A stretch of 64,000 nt of DNA from Comamonas sp. Y33R10-2. Its GTDB lineage: Bacteria > Pseudomonadota > Gammaproteobacteria > Burkholderiales > Burkholderiaceae_C. The stretch is taken from contig NZ_CP079925.1 in NCBI RefSeq assembly GCF_019355935.1, positions 1,860,001 through 1,924,000 of the forward strand, written 5' to 3'. The notes beneath the pieces were generated by a model. It was not told the DNA's origin, searched no databases, and worked only from the letters and a program-made list of their open reading frames with translations. Positions 48,961-57,396 of the stretch are shown piece after piece; position 1 is the first letter of the stretch, and each line of letters starts with the position of its first letter. A program made the position numbers and the translations under genes.

Positions 48961-50253
48961 ATGAATTCATCTTCCTCAACACCGGCCAATCAGGCCTTGG
49001 CCCCCGTGGCCGCGCAAGACCGCGTCTTCGTCTGGCGCGACCATGCGGCGCTATGGTTCAGTCTGGGCGTGGGCCTGCTGGTTATGCAAATGGGCTCTTA
49101 CCTGATGCCCGCACTCAGCCCTGTACAAGCAATGGTGGCTATTGCCATCGGCTCCGTTATCGGGGCAGGTTTGCTGGGCTGGGTAGGCAAGCTGGGCTGC
49201 GACAGCGGCCTTTCCAGCGCAGGGCTGATGCACAGCGTTTACGGCCGCAACTTTGCGCGCCTGCCGATTTTTCTGAACATCATTCAGTTGCTGGGCTGGG
49301 GCAGCTTTGAGCTGGTGATCATGCGCGACGCCACTGTGGCGCTGGGCCAGCAAAGCGGCGGCATGATGGCGGCGTACTGGCCTTGGCTGGCCACACTGAT
49401 TTGGGGCAGCGTGATCTTGCTGCTGATGAGCGGATCCATGACCACACTGGTGCGCCGGGTCATCTCGCGCGTGGCCCTGCCCTTGGTCATTTTGTCGCTG
49501 CTCTGGCTGAGCTGGCAGTTTCTCAGCATGGCCAGCGCCACCGGCTTTGCCGCTCTGATGAGCCGTGAAGGCACGGGCGCAATGAGTATGTTGAGCGCCG
49601 TTGATCTGGTCATTGCCATGCCCATTAGCTGGCTGCCGTTAGTCGCCGATTACGCCCGCCACGGCAAGAGCGGCAAAGCAGCGCTTAGCGGTGCATGGAC
49701 TGGTTATGCGCTGGCCAATATCTGGTGCTATTCACTCGGTGTGCTGGTGGTGTTGACGCTGCCCAGCAAAGACTTAGTCACCGCCTTGCTGCTGGCCCAA
49801 GGCGGGCTGATTGCGCTGTCGCTCATCTTGATTGACGAAGTGGACAACGCCTATGGCGATGCGTATTCGGGCGCCATGTCCGCTCACAGCCTGCTGCCGC
49901 GCTGGAGCATTCGCCGCTGGGGCCTGCTGATGACCATACTGTGTACAGCCCTAGCCATGGTGCTGCCCATGCACAGCCTGGAGCCATTTTTGCTGCTGCT
50001 CAGCTCCTGCTTTGTGCCACTGTTTGGTGTGATGCTGGGTCGCCTGGCCTTTGGCACGAACGCTGTAGAACTCATGCGCAACGCCCCAGCCGTGCGTTGG
50101 GATGCCGTGAGCATATGGCTGCTGGGCATTGCCTTTTATCACTTGCTGCCCTATGCCAGCACCGCAATGGGCTCGGCCCTGCCCACCTTGTTTCTGACGT
50201 TTGCCTTGGCCTTAGTCACACGAGCGCAACCAGCAATTACTAACGCACGCTAA
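48961..50253 (+). CDS. cytX: Putative hydroxymethylpyrimidine transporter CytX (NCS1 family)
   Basis: Inner-membrane transporter of 430 residues with about 12 helices, of the nucleobase:cation symporter-1 family. Typical segments are WRDHAALWFSLGVGLLVMQMGSYLMPALSP, IFLNIIQLLGWGSFELVIM and SWLPLVADYARHGKSGKAAL. The TPP riboswitch upstream shows that it belongs to thiamin supply, so the likely substrate is hydroxymethylpyrimidine or a related thiamin precursor. ATG 48961 is preceded by GGAG; a longer frame from 48865 overlaps the leader and is not needed. A terminator follows. Confidence 0.92.
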   Translation: MNSSSSTPANQALAPVAAQDRVFVWRDHAALWFSLGVGLLVMQMGSYLMPALSPVQAMVAIAIGSVIGAGLLGWVGKLGCDSGLSSAGLMHSVYGRNFARLPIFLNIIQLLGWGSFELVIMRDATVALGQQSGGMMAAYWPWLATLIWGSVILLLMSGSMTTLVRRVISRVALPLVILSLLWLSWQFLSMASATGFAALMSREGTGAMSMLSAVDLVIAMPISWLPLVADYARHGKSGKAALSGAWTGYALANIWCYSLGVLVVLTLPSKDLVTALLLAQGGLIALSLILIDEVDNAYGDAYSGAMSAHSLLPRWSIRRWGLLMTILCTALAMVLPMHSLEPFLLLLSSCFVPLFGVMLGRLAFGTNAVELMRNAPAVRWDAVSIWLLGIAFYHLLPYASTAMGSALPTLFLTFALALVTRAQPAITNAR

Positions 50254-50268
50254 ATACATCAAAACCAT

Positions 50269-50309
50269 AGCTGCATGTGCTTGATTAACAGGCACATGCA
50301 GCTTTTTTT
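50269..50309 (+). terminator. Terminator after cytX
   Basis: Perfect 12-bp stem AGCTGCATGTGC / GCACATGCAGCT (50269-50280 with 50292-50303), 11-base loop, then a T-run. It lies 16 bp after the cytX stop. Confidence 0.9.
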
Positions 50310-50742
50310 ATTCAAATTTCATCTGCTTAGAGCAGCTTAGTTTTCAGATATTTAACGAGTCAGATCTTGAATCACGCTGGTTTACGTGATGCATGAGGTG
50401 AACGATACGCAAACGATAGGTTGCCAGCACATACGCCGGTAAATACGTCAACACGCAGCCTTTGTGCAACGAAATGCGGCTTTCTCCGGATACGGGCTAT
50501 TGGGCGAAAGGGTATGGAGAGTCTGGAGCCGCCCTTAAACGGCGGCAGTGACTTAAGTGCGCTTGGAATTTAAAAAAGCTTGTTTCCAACGGAATTTATG
50601 CAACAACGACCACTATTTACCCGATTCATTCATTTTTTGCATATCAGTCTCTGAGCTTTTCATCTTGTTATTAGCCTGTCAGATTTAGAGAATCCAACCC
50701 AGACTTCCCTACTAGCTACTAATAACTCAAGAGATCAGTGCC
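50310..50742. other. 433-bp leader region of the catabolic operon, no gene seen
   Basis: No gene is supported here. The right half (about 50560-50742) is AT-rich and should carry the operon promoter. The left half (about 50380-50560) has higher GC and an inverted repeat GCCGCC ... GGCGGC near 50529-50548. One minus-strand frame stays open for about 50 codons, but I recognise no protein in it. It may be a decayed gene or mobile-element remnant. Confidence 0.35.
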
Positions 50743-51633
50743 ATGGACAGACTTAAAGACAAGGTCGCGATTGTGTTTGGGGCAGGCCCCAATATTGGAG
50801 GCACGATTGCTCACTTCCTGGCCCGCGAAGGTGCCAAGGTGTGCGTGACCGATGTGAGCGAAGCAGCAGCCAATGACACTGTTAACTTCCTCAAGGAACG
50901 TGGTCTGGAGGCTTTTGCAGTGGTGGCAAATGCCCGCCTAGATGCTGACGTCAAGCGCGTAGTCGATGAAACCATGGCCCGCTATGGTCGCTTGGACATC
51001 TCAGTGAACATGGCAGGTCGCGTGCACTGGAGCCACGTCATGGACATGCAGCATGACGACTGGGATGACTCTGTCGCCAGTTTCGCCACCGCCGGCCTCA
51101 TCACCACTCAGCACTGCGCACGCGCCATGATGCAATCTGGCGATGGCGGCAGCATGATTCACATTCTGTCTACCGCAGCACACTTCGGTGAAGCCGATGG
51201 CGCAGCCTACTGCTCGGCCAAGGCAGGCCTGCTGAGCTTTGTACGCTCCTCCGCGCTCGACCTCGCCCACCTTGGCATTCGCGTCAACAGCGTCACCCCC
51301 TGCTCGATGGAGCACCAGTTGTGGGGAACGATGCGCGACGAAATGTTCGACCCCGAATGGAAGGCGCCAGAGCGCAAGGGCTTTTACTCGCGTCAAGAGT
51401 ACCTCGATCAAATGCCTTTGCGCCGCTTCCCCCGCGCATCGGACTTGGCTTGGGCCACGGTGTTCTTGGCCTCCGATGAGTCCTCTTGCATGACCGGCTC
51501 AGACATGGCTGTAGACGGTGGTCTGCGCCACAAGTACCCCACTTGGACCCCTGGCCGCCACTACCCCTGGACATCAAGGACTACGCGCGCTCCATCAACT
51601 GGACCAAGTTTGGTGAACCACAAGGTCCGCTGA
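50743..51633 (+). CDS. SDR-family oxidoreductase, apparent frameshift near the C-terminus
   Basis: Short-chain dehydrogenase of 296 residues in the open frame. The NAD site is VFGAGPNIGGTIAHFLAREGA, the catalytic triad Ser-Tyr-Lys is in HILSTAAHF and AAYCSAKAGL, and VDGG marks the usual end of the fold. After about residue 274 the open frame turns into unlikely text ending at 51633, while the plus-one frame from about 51567 continues as LDIKDYARSINWTKFGEP and so on to a TGA at 51657-51659. A missing C in the ACCCCTGG run near 51564-51570 would explain this. The enzyme opens the operon and may oxidise a diol or hydroxy-acid intermediate. The catalytic core is intact either way. Confidence 0.85.
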   Translation: MDRLKDKVAIVFGAGPNIGGTIAHFLAREGAKVCVTDVSEAAANDTVNFLKERGLEAFAVVANARLDADVKRVVDETMARYGRLDISVNMAGRVHWSHVMDMQHDDWDDSVASFATAGLITTQHCARAMMQSGDGGSMIHILSTAAHFGEADGAAYCSAKAGLLSFVRSSALDLAHLGIRVNSVTPCSMEHQLWGTMRDEMFDPEWKAPERKGFYSRQEYLDQMPLRRFPRASDLAWATVFLASDESSCMTGSDMAVDGGLRHKYPTWTPGRHYPWTSRTTRAPSTGPSLVNHKVR

Positions 51634-51688
51634 CCGACTTGATGGGCGAACCCGTCTGATATTGCTACCCCACGTAGGAGACAAAAAA

Positions 51689-52900
51689 ATGAGCCAACTC
51701 GATGAACGCCGCCTGGCGCGCGCAGCACAATTCAACCGACTCACCGAAGTGGGTCCCGATAAAGACATGGGGCGCTTGCTGCGCAAGTTCTGGCAGCCCG
51801 TCGCACTGAGCGAGAGCGTGGAAGTTGGCGCAGCCATTCCACTGAAAATCTTGCACGAAGAGCTGACGCTGTATCGCGGCGCCAGCGGCAAACTGCATCT
51901 GGTCGGTGGCCGCTGCGCGCACCGCCGCACCCTGCTGCATACAGGCTGGGTCGATGGCGAGCAAATTCGCTGCATCTATCACGGCTGGCAATTTGACAGC
52001 ACTGGCGCATGCGTTAACCGCCCCGCAGAAGCAGATACCGGCATGCCCCGCACCAAGATTGCAGGCTACCCCGTGACCGAGTACCAAGGTCTTGTCTTTG
52101 CTTACTTGGGCGAAGGTGAAGCCCCTACCTTTGATTTGCCACGCAAGCTTTTGACCGAGCGCGAAGGCGCAACGGTTGCTAACGGTATGGAGCGCTGGGA
52201 CAACAACTGGTTCCAGCAAGTGGAAAACTCCATGGATGCCGTGCACGTCAGCTTTGTGCACATGGCTTTGACCGTGGGCGCATTCGGCAAGGCCGTGACC
52301 TCTGGCATTCCAGAGCTGAGCTACGAAGAAACTCCTTCGGGCATTCGACAAACCGCACGTCGCACCAATAACAACGTGCGTCAAAGCGACTGGACATTCC
52401 CCAACAACAACCACATCACCGTGCCAGGCCTTCAGCCAGAAGATCCATGGCTGGATGTGTTTGTGTGGATGACTCCTAACGACGATCTGAACACCACCCG
52501 CTTCATGATCTACAGCCTGCCTCCCGAAGCCAACGAAGCCTCGCGCATGCGCTTCAAAGCTTACTTTGCCAAGTACGGCAAGTACGACCCGGCTGACCAT
52601 CATGACGAGCTGTTCAGCTCCCGCGTTTGGAAGAACCCGGATGACACCTTCGTGGGCCTGACTGCGGCGCAGGATTACCTGTCCATCCGCGGTCAAGAAC
52701 GCGTGACCAAGCGAGAAGACGAAATTCTGGGTCGCTCGGACCTGGGCATCGTCACGCTGCGCAAGCTGTTCTGGCGCGAGCTCGATCTCGTCAACAGCGG
52801 CCAGCCCATCAAGGACTGGAAGGCTCTGGACGTGCCAATGGAGCTGCCACACCAGCCAGGTGATGAAAGCGAAAAGGCCCCTGCACTGGCTAATGCCTAA
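51689..52900 (+). CDS. Rieske non-heme iron oxygenase, ring-hydroxylating oxygenase component
   Basis: Oxygenase of 403 residues of the phthalate-dioxygenase/vanillate-demethylase type (alpha subunit only). The Rieske cluster ligands are Cys76, His78, Cys95 and His98 in CAHRR ... CIYHGW; the usual Gly after CxHR is Arg here. The mononuclear iron site is Asp183, His186 and His191 in SMDAVHVSFVH. Electrons would come from the PDR-type reductase at the end of the operon. ATG 51689 is preceded by TAGGAGA. No beta subunit gene is present, as usual for this subgroup. The substrate is probably an aromatic acid. Confidence 0.92.
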   Translation: MSQLDERRLARAAQFNRLTEVGPDKDMGRLLRKFWQPVALSESVEVGAAIPLKILHEELTLYRGASGKLHLVGGRCAHRRTLLHTGWVDGEQIRCIYHGWQFDSTGACVNRPAEADTGMPRTKIAGYPVTEYQGLVFAYLGEGEAPTFDLPRKLLTEREGATVANGMERWDNNWFQQVENSMDAVHVSFVHMALTVGAFGKAVTSGIPELSYEETPSGIRQTARRTNNNVRQSDWTFPNNNHITVPGLQPEDPWLDVFVWMTPNDDLNTTRFMIYSLPPEANEASRMRFKAYFAKYGKYDPADHHDELFSSRVWKNPDDTFVGLTAAQDYLSIRGQERVTKREDEILGRSDLGIVTLRKLFWRELDLVNSGQPIKDWKALDVPMELPHQPGDESEKAPALANA

Positions 52901-52916
52901 CGCTTGTTAGCACCTC

Positions 52917-52943
52917 AAACCCCGGCCCATCACGCCGGGGTTT
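52917..52943 (+). terminator. Intra-operon GC-rich hairpin
   Basis: Perfect 10-bp stem AAACCCCGGC / GCCGGGGTTT (52917-52926 with 52934-52943) just after the Rieske oxygenase stop. It is not followed by a T-run, so it is more likely a partial terminator or an mRNA-stabilising end that sets a higher level for the first two genes. Confidence 0.55.
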
Positions 52944-52981
52944 GCACGTTTGTACTTTGCCCCCTGTTTCTAAAGTCTGGT

Positions 52982-54160
52982 ATGTCGATGTTTGAGCTGA
53001 CCCCCCACGAAGTACTCCCCGAAGAGCTAATCATGTTCCGCGACTCTGTTCGCAAGTTTGTCGAAAAAGAGCTGTTCCCCCTCGAACACAAGCTTGACTC
53101 GGCAGGCTTACTGGATGATGCCACCGCGCAACAAGTTCGCGAACGCGCCAAAGCCGCCGGACTTTGGCTGCTGGATGTACCCGAAGAAATTGGCGGCCTA
53201 GGCCTATCCATGTTGCCTCTGACCGTTTTTTGGGAAGAAGTCGGCCGCAGCACCGTAGCCTCATGGGTTCGTGATCATGGTCTGTTTGGCCCCATGGTCG
53301 GCCCCATCTTGCTAGGTCTCAATGAGGCTCAACGCCAAGAGTATCTCTACCCCGTTGTAGAAGGCCGCAAGCGCTTTTGTTTCGCACAGACAGAGCCCGA
53401 TGCTGGCTCCGACCCAGGTGCCATGCGCACACGAGCGATCAAGACAGAAACAGGCTATCGCCTCAACGGTGTCAAGCGCTACATCACGCGTGCTGCTAAA
53501 GCAGACTTTGCCCTCATCATGGCCGTGACCGACCCTGAAAAAGGCGCACGCGGAGGCATCTCATGCTTCATCGTTGACATGAAGGCACCCGGCGTCACGC
53601 TGGCCAGCTCAGAAAAAACAATGATGGGCGACTCTCCGTGCGAGATCGCGCTGGTCGATGTGGACATCCCGTTTGAAAACCTGGTGGGTGTCGAAGGCAA
53701 GGGTTTTGCTCTGGCGCAAGGCTACATCAACCACGGCCGCATCCGCCAAGGCGCCCATACCTTGGGCGCTGCCGAGCGCTGCTTGGGCATGACCGCCAGC
53801 TACGCCTGCCAGCGCAAGACCTTTGGCGAGCCCCTGTCTGAGCGCCAAGGCGTTCAGTGGATGCTTGCTGACGGCTTCACCGAAGTTTATGCAACGCGCC
53901 TGATGGTCTATGACGCAGCGCGCAAGGTGGAAGCGGGCATCGACGCCAAGCTTGAAACTTTCATGATCAAGACTTACGGCGTCGAAGTGGGCTTTCGCGT
54001 GATCGACACCTGCATGCAGCTGCACGGCGGCATGGGCTTGACGCAAGACACACCTATCGAGCGCTTCTGGCGTGATCTGCGCAGCTACCGCATCACAGAA
54101 GGCCCCACCGAAGTGCTGCGCACCACGCTGGCCCGTCAAATCCTGAAAAACTTTGCCTGA
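52982..54160 (+). CDS. Acyl-CoA dehydrogenase in the catabolic operon
   Basis: FAD-linked dehydrogenase of 392 residues. Marks are FAQTEPDAGSDPGAMRTRAI, NGVKRYITRAAKADFALIM, CQRKTFGEPLSERQGVQWMLAD, LHGGMGLTQDTPIERFWRDL and RITEGPTEVLRTTLARQI, which carries the catalytic Glu. It is of normal short length, unlike the 610-residue enzyme at 27.6 kb. Together with the following CoA transferase gene it suggests that an acid in the pathway is handled as a CoA thioester and desaturated. ATG 52982 starts MSMFELTP; an upstream in-frame start covers the hairpin and is unlikely. Confidence 0.92.
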   Translation: MSMFELTPHEVLPEELIMFRDSVRKFVEKELFPLEHKLDSAGLLDDATAQQVRERAKAAGLWLLDVPEEIGGLGLSMLPLTVFWEEVGRSTVASWVRDHGLFGPMVGPILLGLNEAQRQEYLYPVVEGRKRFCFAQTEPDAGSDPGAMRTRAIKTETGYRLNGVKRYITRAAKADFALIMAVTDPEKGARGGISCFIVDMKAPGVTLASSEKTMMGDSPCEIALVDVDIPFENLVGVEGKGFALAQGYINHGRIRQGAHTLGAAERCLGMTASYACQRKTFGEPLSERQGVQWMLADGFTEVYATRLMVYDAARKVEAGIDAKLETFMIKTYGVEVGFRVIDTCMQLHGGMGLTQDTPIERFWRDLRSYRITEGPTEVLRTTLARQILKNFA

Positions 54161-54171
54161 GAGAAGACCCC

Positions 54172-55308
54172 ATGAAAGACGCATTGCAAGGTATTTTGGT
54201 CATTGAACTGGGCACCGTGCTGACAGCGCCACTTGCCGGCATGATGCTCGCCGACCTGGGCGCTCGAGTTATCAAAGTGGAGCACCCTGAAGGAGGCGAT
54301 CCCTTTCGCCGCCATGCAGGCAAGCTCTACAGCCCCCACTTTGCGGCCTACAACCGCAACAAAGAAAGTATTCAGCTGGATTTGCAGTCTGAATCCGGCA
54401 AGGCCGATCTGACCAAGCTGATTCAACGTGCCGATGTCCTGCTAGACAACTTCCGCGCAGGCGTACTCCCTCGCCTCGGCTTTAGCGATGAAGTATTGAA
54501 AAAGCTCAACCCCCGTTTGGTTCACTGCTCCATCACCGGCTTCGGTGCAGAAGGCCCCTACAAAGATCGCCCCTGCTATGACGCTGTAGCGCTGGCCATT
54601 AGCGGTCTGGCCAGTCAGAAACTGGACCCTGAGAACCCCGTCCTCAACGGCCCCTCACTTTCTGACAACATCACCGGCATGTACGCCGCCTACGGCATTC
54701 TGGGTGCTCTGCATGGGCGTGAGCGCACTGGCGAAGGCGCACGCGTTGAAGTCAACATGTTGGAAGCCTCCATCGCATTCTCGCCCGAAGGCTTTTCGCA
54801 ATTCACACGTCTGGGCGTCACCCCCACCCCCATGTCACGCGTGGCCATTTCTCAGTCTTATGCATTCCGCTGCGCTGATGACCGCTTGCTGGCAATTCAC
54901 CTGTCATCGGTGGAAAAGTTCTGGCTTGCCTTTGTCAACGCCTTGGCTCACCCAGAACTACTGGAAGACGAACGCTTCAAAACCCCGGCTCTGCGTACCC
55001 AGCACTACGCATTAATCTCCGAATTAGTGAGCCAGATCTTTGCCCAGCACCCCTATGCAGAGTGGGAAAAACGCCTGACGCAAGCAGACGTGCCCTTTGC
55101 ACCGGTCAAGAGCGTGCCTGAAGTCATGCAAGACCCACAAGTGCAGCAACTGCAGCCCTTCTACACCATTCAACACCCAGAGCACGGCGAGCTAACTGCA
55201 ATTCACCGCCCCGTAAAAATCGGCGGCCAGCGCGGCCCATCAGAGCTTGCAGCTCCCGTTCTTGGCGAGCACTCCGCAGCCATTCGCCAAGAATTCGCGC
55301 TGTCCTAA
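54172..55308 (+). CDS. Class III CoA transferase (CaiB/BaiF family)
   Basis: CoA transferase of 378 residues. Typical text: GILVIELGTVLTAPLAGMMLADLGARVIKVEHPEGGDPFR, FAAYNRNKESIQLDL, the likely catalytic Asp165 in PSLSDNITGMYAAYGILGAL and GARVEVNMLEASIAF. It would move CoA from succinyl-CoA or a pathway thioester to an acid substrate. It lies 11 bp after the acyl-CoA dehydrogenase gene, so the two likely act in sequence. Substrate unknown. Confidence 0.92.
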   Translation: MKDALQGILVIELGTVLTAPLAGMMLADLGARVIKVEHPEGGDPFRRHAGKLYSPHFAAYNRNKESIQLDLQSESGKADLTKLIQRADVLLDNFRAGVLPRLGFSDEVLKKLNPRLVHCSITGFGAEGPYKDRPCYDAVALAISGLASQKLDPENPVLNGPSLSDNITGMYAAYGILGALHGRERTGEGARVEVNMLEASIAFSPEGFSQFTRLGVTPTPMSRVAISQSYAFRCADDRLLAIHLSSVEKFWLAFVNALAHPELLEDERFKTPALRTQHYALISELVSQIFAQHPYAEWEKRLTQADVPFAPVKSVPEVMQDPQVQQLQPFYTIQHPEHGELTAIHRPVKIGGQRGPSELAAPVLGEHSAAIRQEFALS

Positions 55309-55363
55309 AGCGGCTTGCCTCACACGCTCTCTCCCCCTATTTTTGAATTAGCAGGCTATCAAT

Positions 55364-56350
55364 ATGTCAAAGCTCGAACTGTCTCTCGCCATTGGTAATT
55401 ACGACCGCTGCCGCCCCCTCATTGACGGCGCTGTGCAAATCGACGGCGTGAACCCGGTCATCATGACTTTGTCGCCCGAAGAGATCTTCTTTCGCGCATT
55501 CCGTGGTCAAGAGTTCGACATTTGCGAACTCTCGCTGTCCAGCTCAACACTGCAGGCCGCTCAGGGCACCTTCCCCTATGTAGGCATTCCCATCTTCTTG
55601 TCACGCGCCTTCCGCCACACTGCAATTTACTGCCGCACGGACCGCATTCAAAAGCCTGAAGACCTGCGTGGTCGCAAAATTGGTCTGCCCGAGTACCAAC
55701 TGACCGCCAACGTCTGGGTGCGCGCGATTTTGCAAGAGGACTACGGTATTGCACCTTCCGACGTTACCTGGGTGCGCGGCGGTATCTCGCACGCCGGCCG
55801 TCCTGAAAAGCTCAAAATCAAGCTGCCCGACAACGTGCGCGTTGAAGATGCGCCTGAAGGCGAAACCATCTCCAGCCTGCTGGCCAAGGGTGAAATTGAT
55901 GGCTATGTCGCGCCTCGCGCTCCCGACGTTCCTGCAGGCACTCCTAATATCGGCTGGTTGTTCCGCGACCCAGTTGAGGCCGCCAAAGACTACTATCGCC
56001 GCACCAACATCTTCCCCATCATGCACATTCTGGGTGTGCGCCGTGAGCTCGCTGAGCGCCACCCATGGCTGCCCGGCGCCATCTACAAGGCGTTCGAAGA
56101 GTCCAAGGTCAAGGCGCTTGAGCATCTGTCTGAAACCTCGGCCACCAAGATCACGCTGCCCTTTGTGGAAGAGCGCCTCAAAGAAGCCCGTGATTTGATG
56201 GGTCAGGATCACTGGTCCTACGGCATCAAGGCCAACCGCCACGTGCTGGAGAACTTCTTCCATCACCACCACGCGCAAGGCCTGTCGCCACGTTTGGTCA
56301 CACCGGAAGACCTGTTCCACCCCGGTACCTTCGAGAGCTACAGCCTGTAA
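55364..56350 (+). CDS. 4,5-dihydroxyphthalate decarboxylase-like protein
   Basis: Protein of 328 residues without a signal peptide. It shares the fold of solute-binding proteins, but the opening LSLAIGNYDRCRPLIDGAVQIDGV and the segments FDICELSLSSSTLQAAQG, PIFLSRAFRHTAIYC and GRKIGLPEYQLTANVWVRAIL are those of the 4,5-dihydroxyphthalate decarboxylase (Pht5/OphC) family. It would remove a carboxyl group from a hydroxylated aromatic acid. The next gene is a gentisate-dioxygenase-like cupin, so a product such as gentisate would make sense; this is inference. Confidence 0.85.
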   Translation: MSKLELSLAIGNYDRCRPLIDGAVQIDGVNPVIMTLSPEEIFFRAFRGQEFDICELSLSSSTLQAAQGTFPYVGIPIFLSRAFRHTAIYCRTDRIQKPEDLRGRKIGLPEYQLTANVWVRAILQEDYGIAPSDVTWVRGGISHAGRPEKLKIKLPDNVRVEDAPEGETISSLLAKGEIDGYVAPRAPDVPAGTPNIGWLFRDPVEAAKDYYRRTNIFPIMHILGVRRELAERHPWLPGAIYKAFEESKVKALEHLSETSATKITLPFVEERLKEARDLMGQDHWSYGIKANRHVLENFFHHHHAQGLSPRLVTPEDLFHPGTFESYSL

Positions 56351-56358
56351 GGATCACC

Positions 56359-57396
56359 ATGTCATTGAGCAGCGAAGAGATTTTGCAACAGTGGCATGGC
56401 GCAGGCTTGGCGCCCTTGTGGAACAGCCCTAACGCACACAAGCCGCCTCCTGCCCCCACTGCAGCCCATCTGTGGCGCTGGCAGGAAATGCGCCCACTGA
56501 TCGAGCTGGCGTTTCAGGAAACCTCGCCTGCCGCCGTGCAGCGACGTGTGCTGCAAATGCTGAGCCCGGTAGCCAAGTCTTTGGCTGACGAGCACACCTG
56601 CGGCAATGTTCTGGCTGCTTACCAGTGTTTGCTGCCTGGCGAAACGGCACGCCCTCACCGCCACACCATGAACGCACTGCGCTTCATGCTGGAAGGCAAG
56701 GGAGCTGTGACGCTGGTAGACGGCAAGGAATGCCCCATGGAGCCAGGTGACCTGGTTTTGACACCCGGCATGACTTGGCACGAGCACCGCCATGATGGCA
56801 GCGAGCCCGTTGTGTGGCTGGACGTGCTGGATGTGCCCTTGCACATGTACATGGGCTCAGTCGTGTTCCAGCCCGGCCCTATTACCGAGCCGCCTGTAAC
56901 CATGCCGGATGCGGCGTTCGCCCACGCCAATGTGGCGCCTTTCGTCACGCTTGGCCGCACGGACCACTCGCCCGTGTTCCGTTACCCCTATGCCGATGTG
57001 GTGAGCGCCCTCAAACATGCACCTGCCAGCCCAGACGGCATTCGCCGCGTACGCTATGTCAACCCGCTCAACGGCCAAGGCGCTATGGCCTTGCTGGAAG
57101 CGAGCATGATGCAAATCGATGCCAACACCCAGTCACTGCCCACACGCAGCAATGCCAATTTAGTGGTCTCGGTCGTCGAAGGTTCGGGTGAAAGCGTGAT
57201 TGGCGACAAGCGCATTCAATGGTCTGCGCGTGATGTGTTTACGGTGCCGCAAAACAATTGGGTCTCGCACAAAGCAGCAGGTGCAGATGCACGACTGTTT
57301 GTCGTCTCTGATGCCGATGCCATGCGCCGCCTTAATCTACTGAGCGAAGAGCTGGGCACAGCTGCCACATCAATAATAAACAAGGAAGAACAATGA
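56359..57396 (+). CDS. Gentisate 1,2-dioxygenase-like bicupin
   Basis: Iron ring-cleavage enzyme of 345 residues with two cupin domains. The metal site is His100, His102 and His141 in ETARPHRHTMNALRFMLEGKG and TPGMTWHEHRHDG. The second cupin (about residues 240-330) keeps the fold but not the His set. The family splits gentisate, salicylate or 1-hydroxy-2-naphthoate; with the FAH-type hydrolase next to it, gentisate or a substituted gentisate is most likely. AAGGATCACC precedes the ATG. The stop overlaps the next start by ATGA. Confidence 0.9.
   Translation: MSLSSEEILQQWHGAGLAPLWNSPNAHKPPPAPTAAHLWRWQEMRPLIELAFQETSPAAVQRRVLQMLSPVAKSLADEHTCGNVLAAYQCLLPGETARPHRHTMNALRFMLEGKGAVTLVDGKECPMEPGDLVLTPGMTWHEHRHDGSEPVVWLDVLDVPLHMYMGSVVFQPGPITEPPVTMPDAAFAHANVAPFVTLGRTDHSPVFRYPYADVVSALKHAPASPDGIRRVRYVNPLNGQGAMALLEASMMQIDANTQSLPTRSNANLVVSVVEGSGESVIGDKRIQWSARDVFTVPQNNWVSHKAAGADARLFVVSDADAMRRLNLLSEELGTAATSIINKEEQ

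Noticed and set aside
50310..50742. Insertion-sequence remnant
   Set aside because: I found no terminal inverted repeats, target duplication or transposase motif, so no mobile element is called.
51665..52852. Minus-strand frame of 395 codons
   Set aside because: Antisense to the Rieske oxygenase gene; the plus frame has the cluster and iron ligands.
55364..56350. Call as an ABC transporter substrate-binding protein
   Set aside because: The fold is similar, but there is no signal peptide and the N-terminal motif and operon context fit the 4,5-dihydroxyphthalate decarboxylase family.
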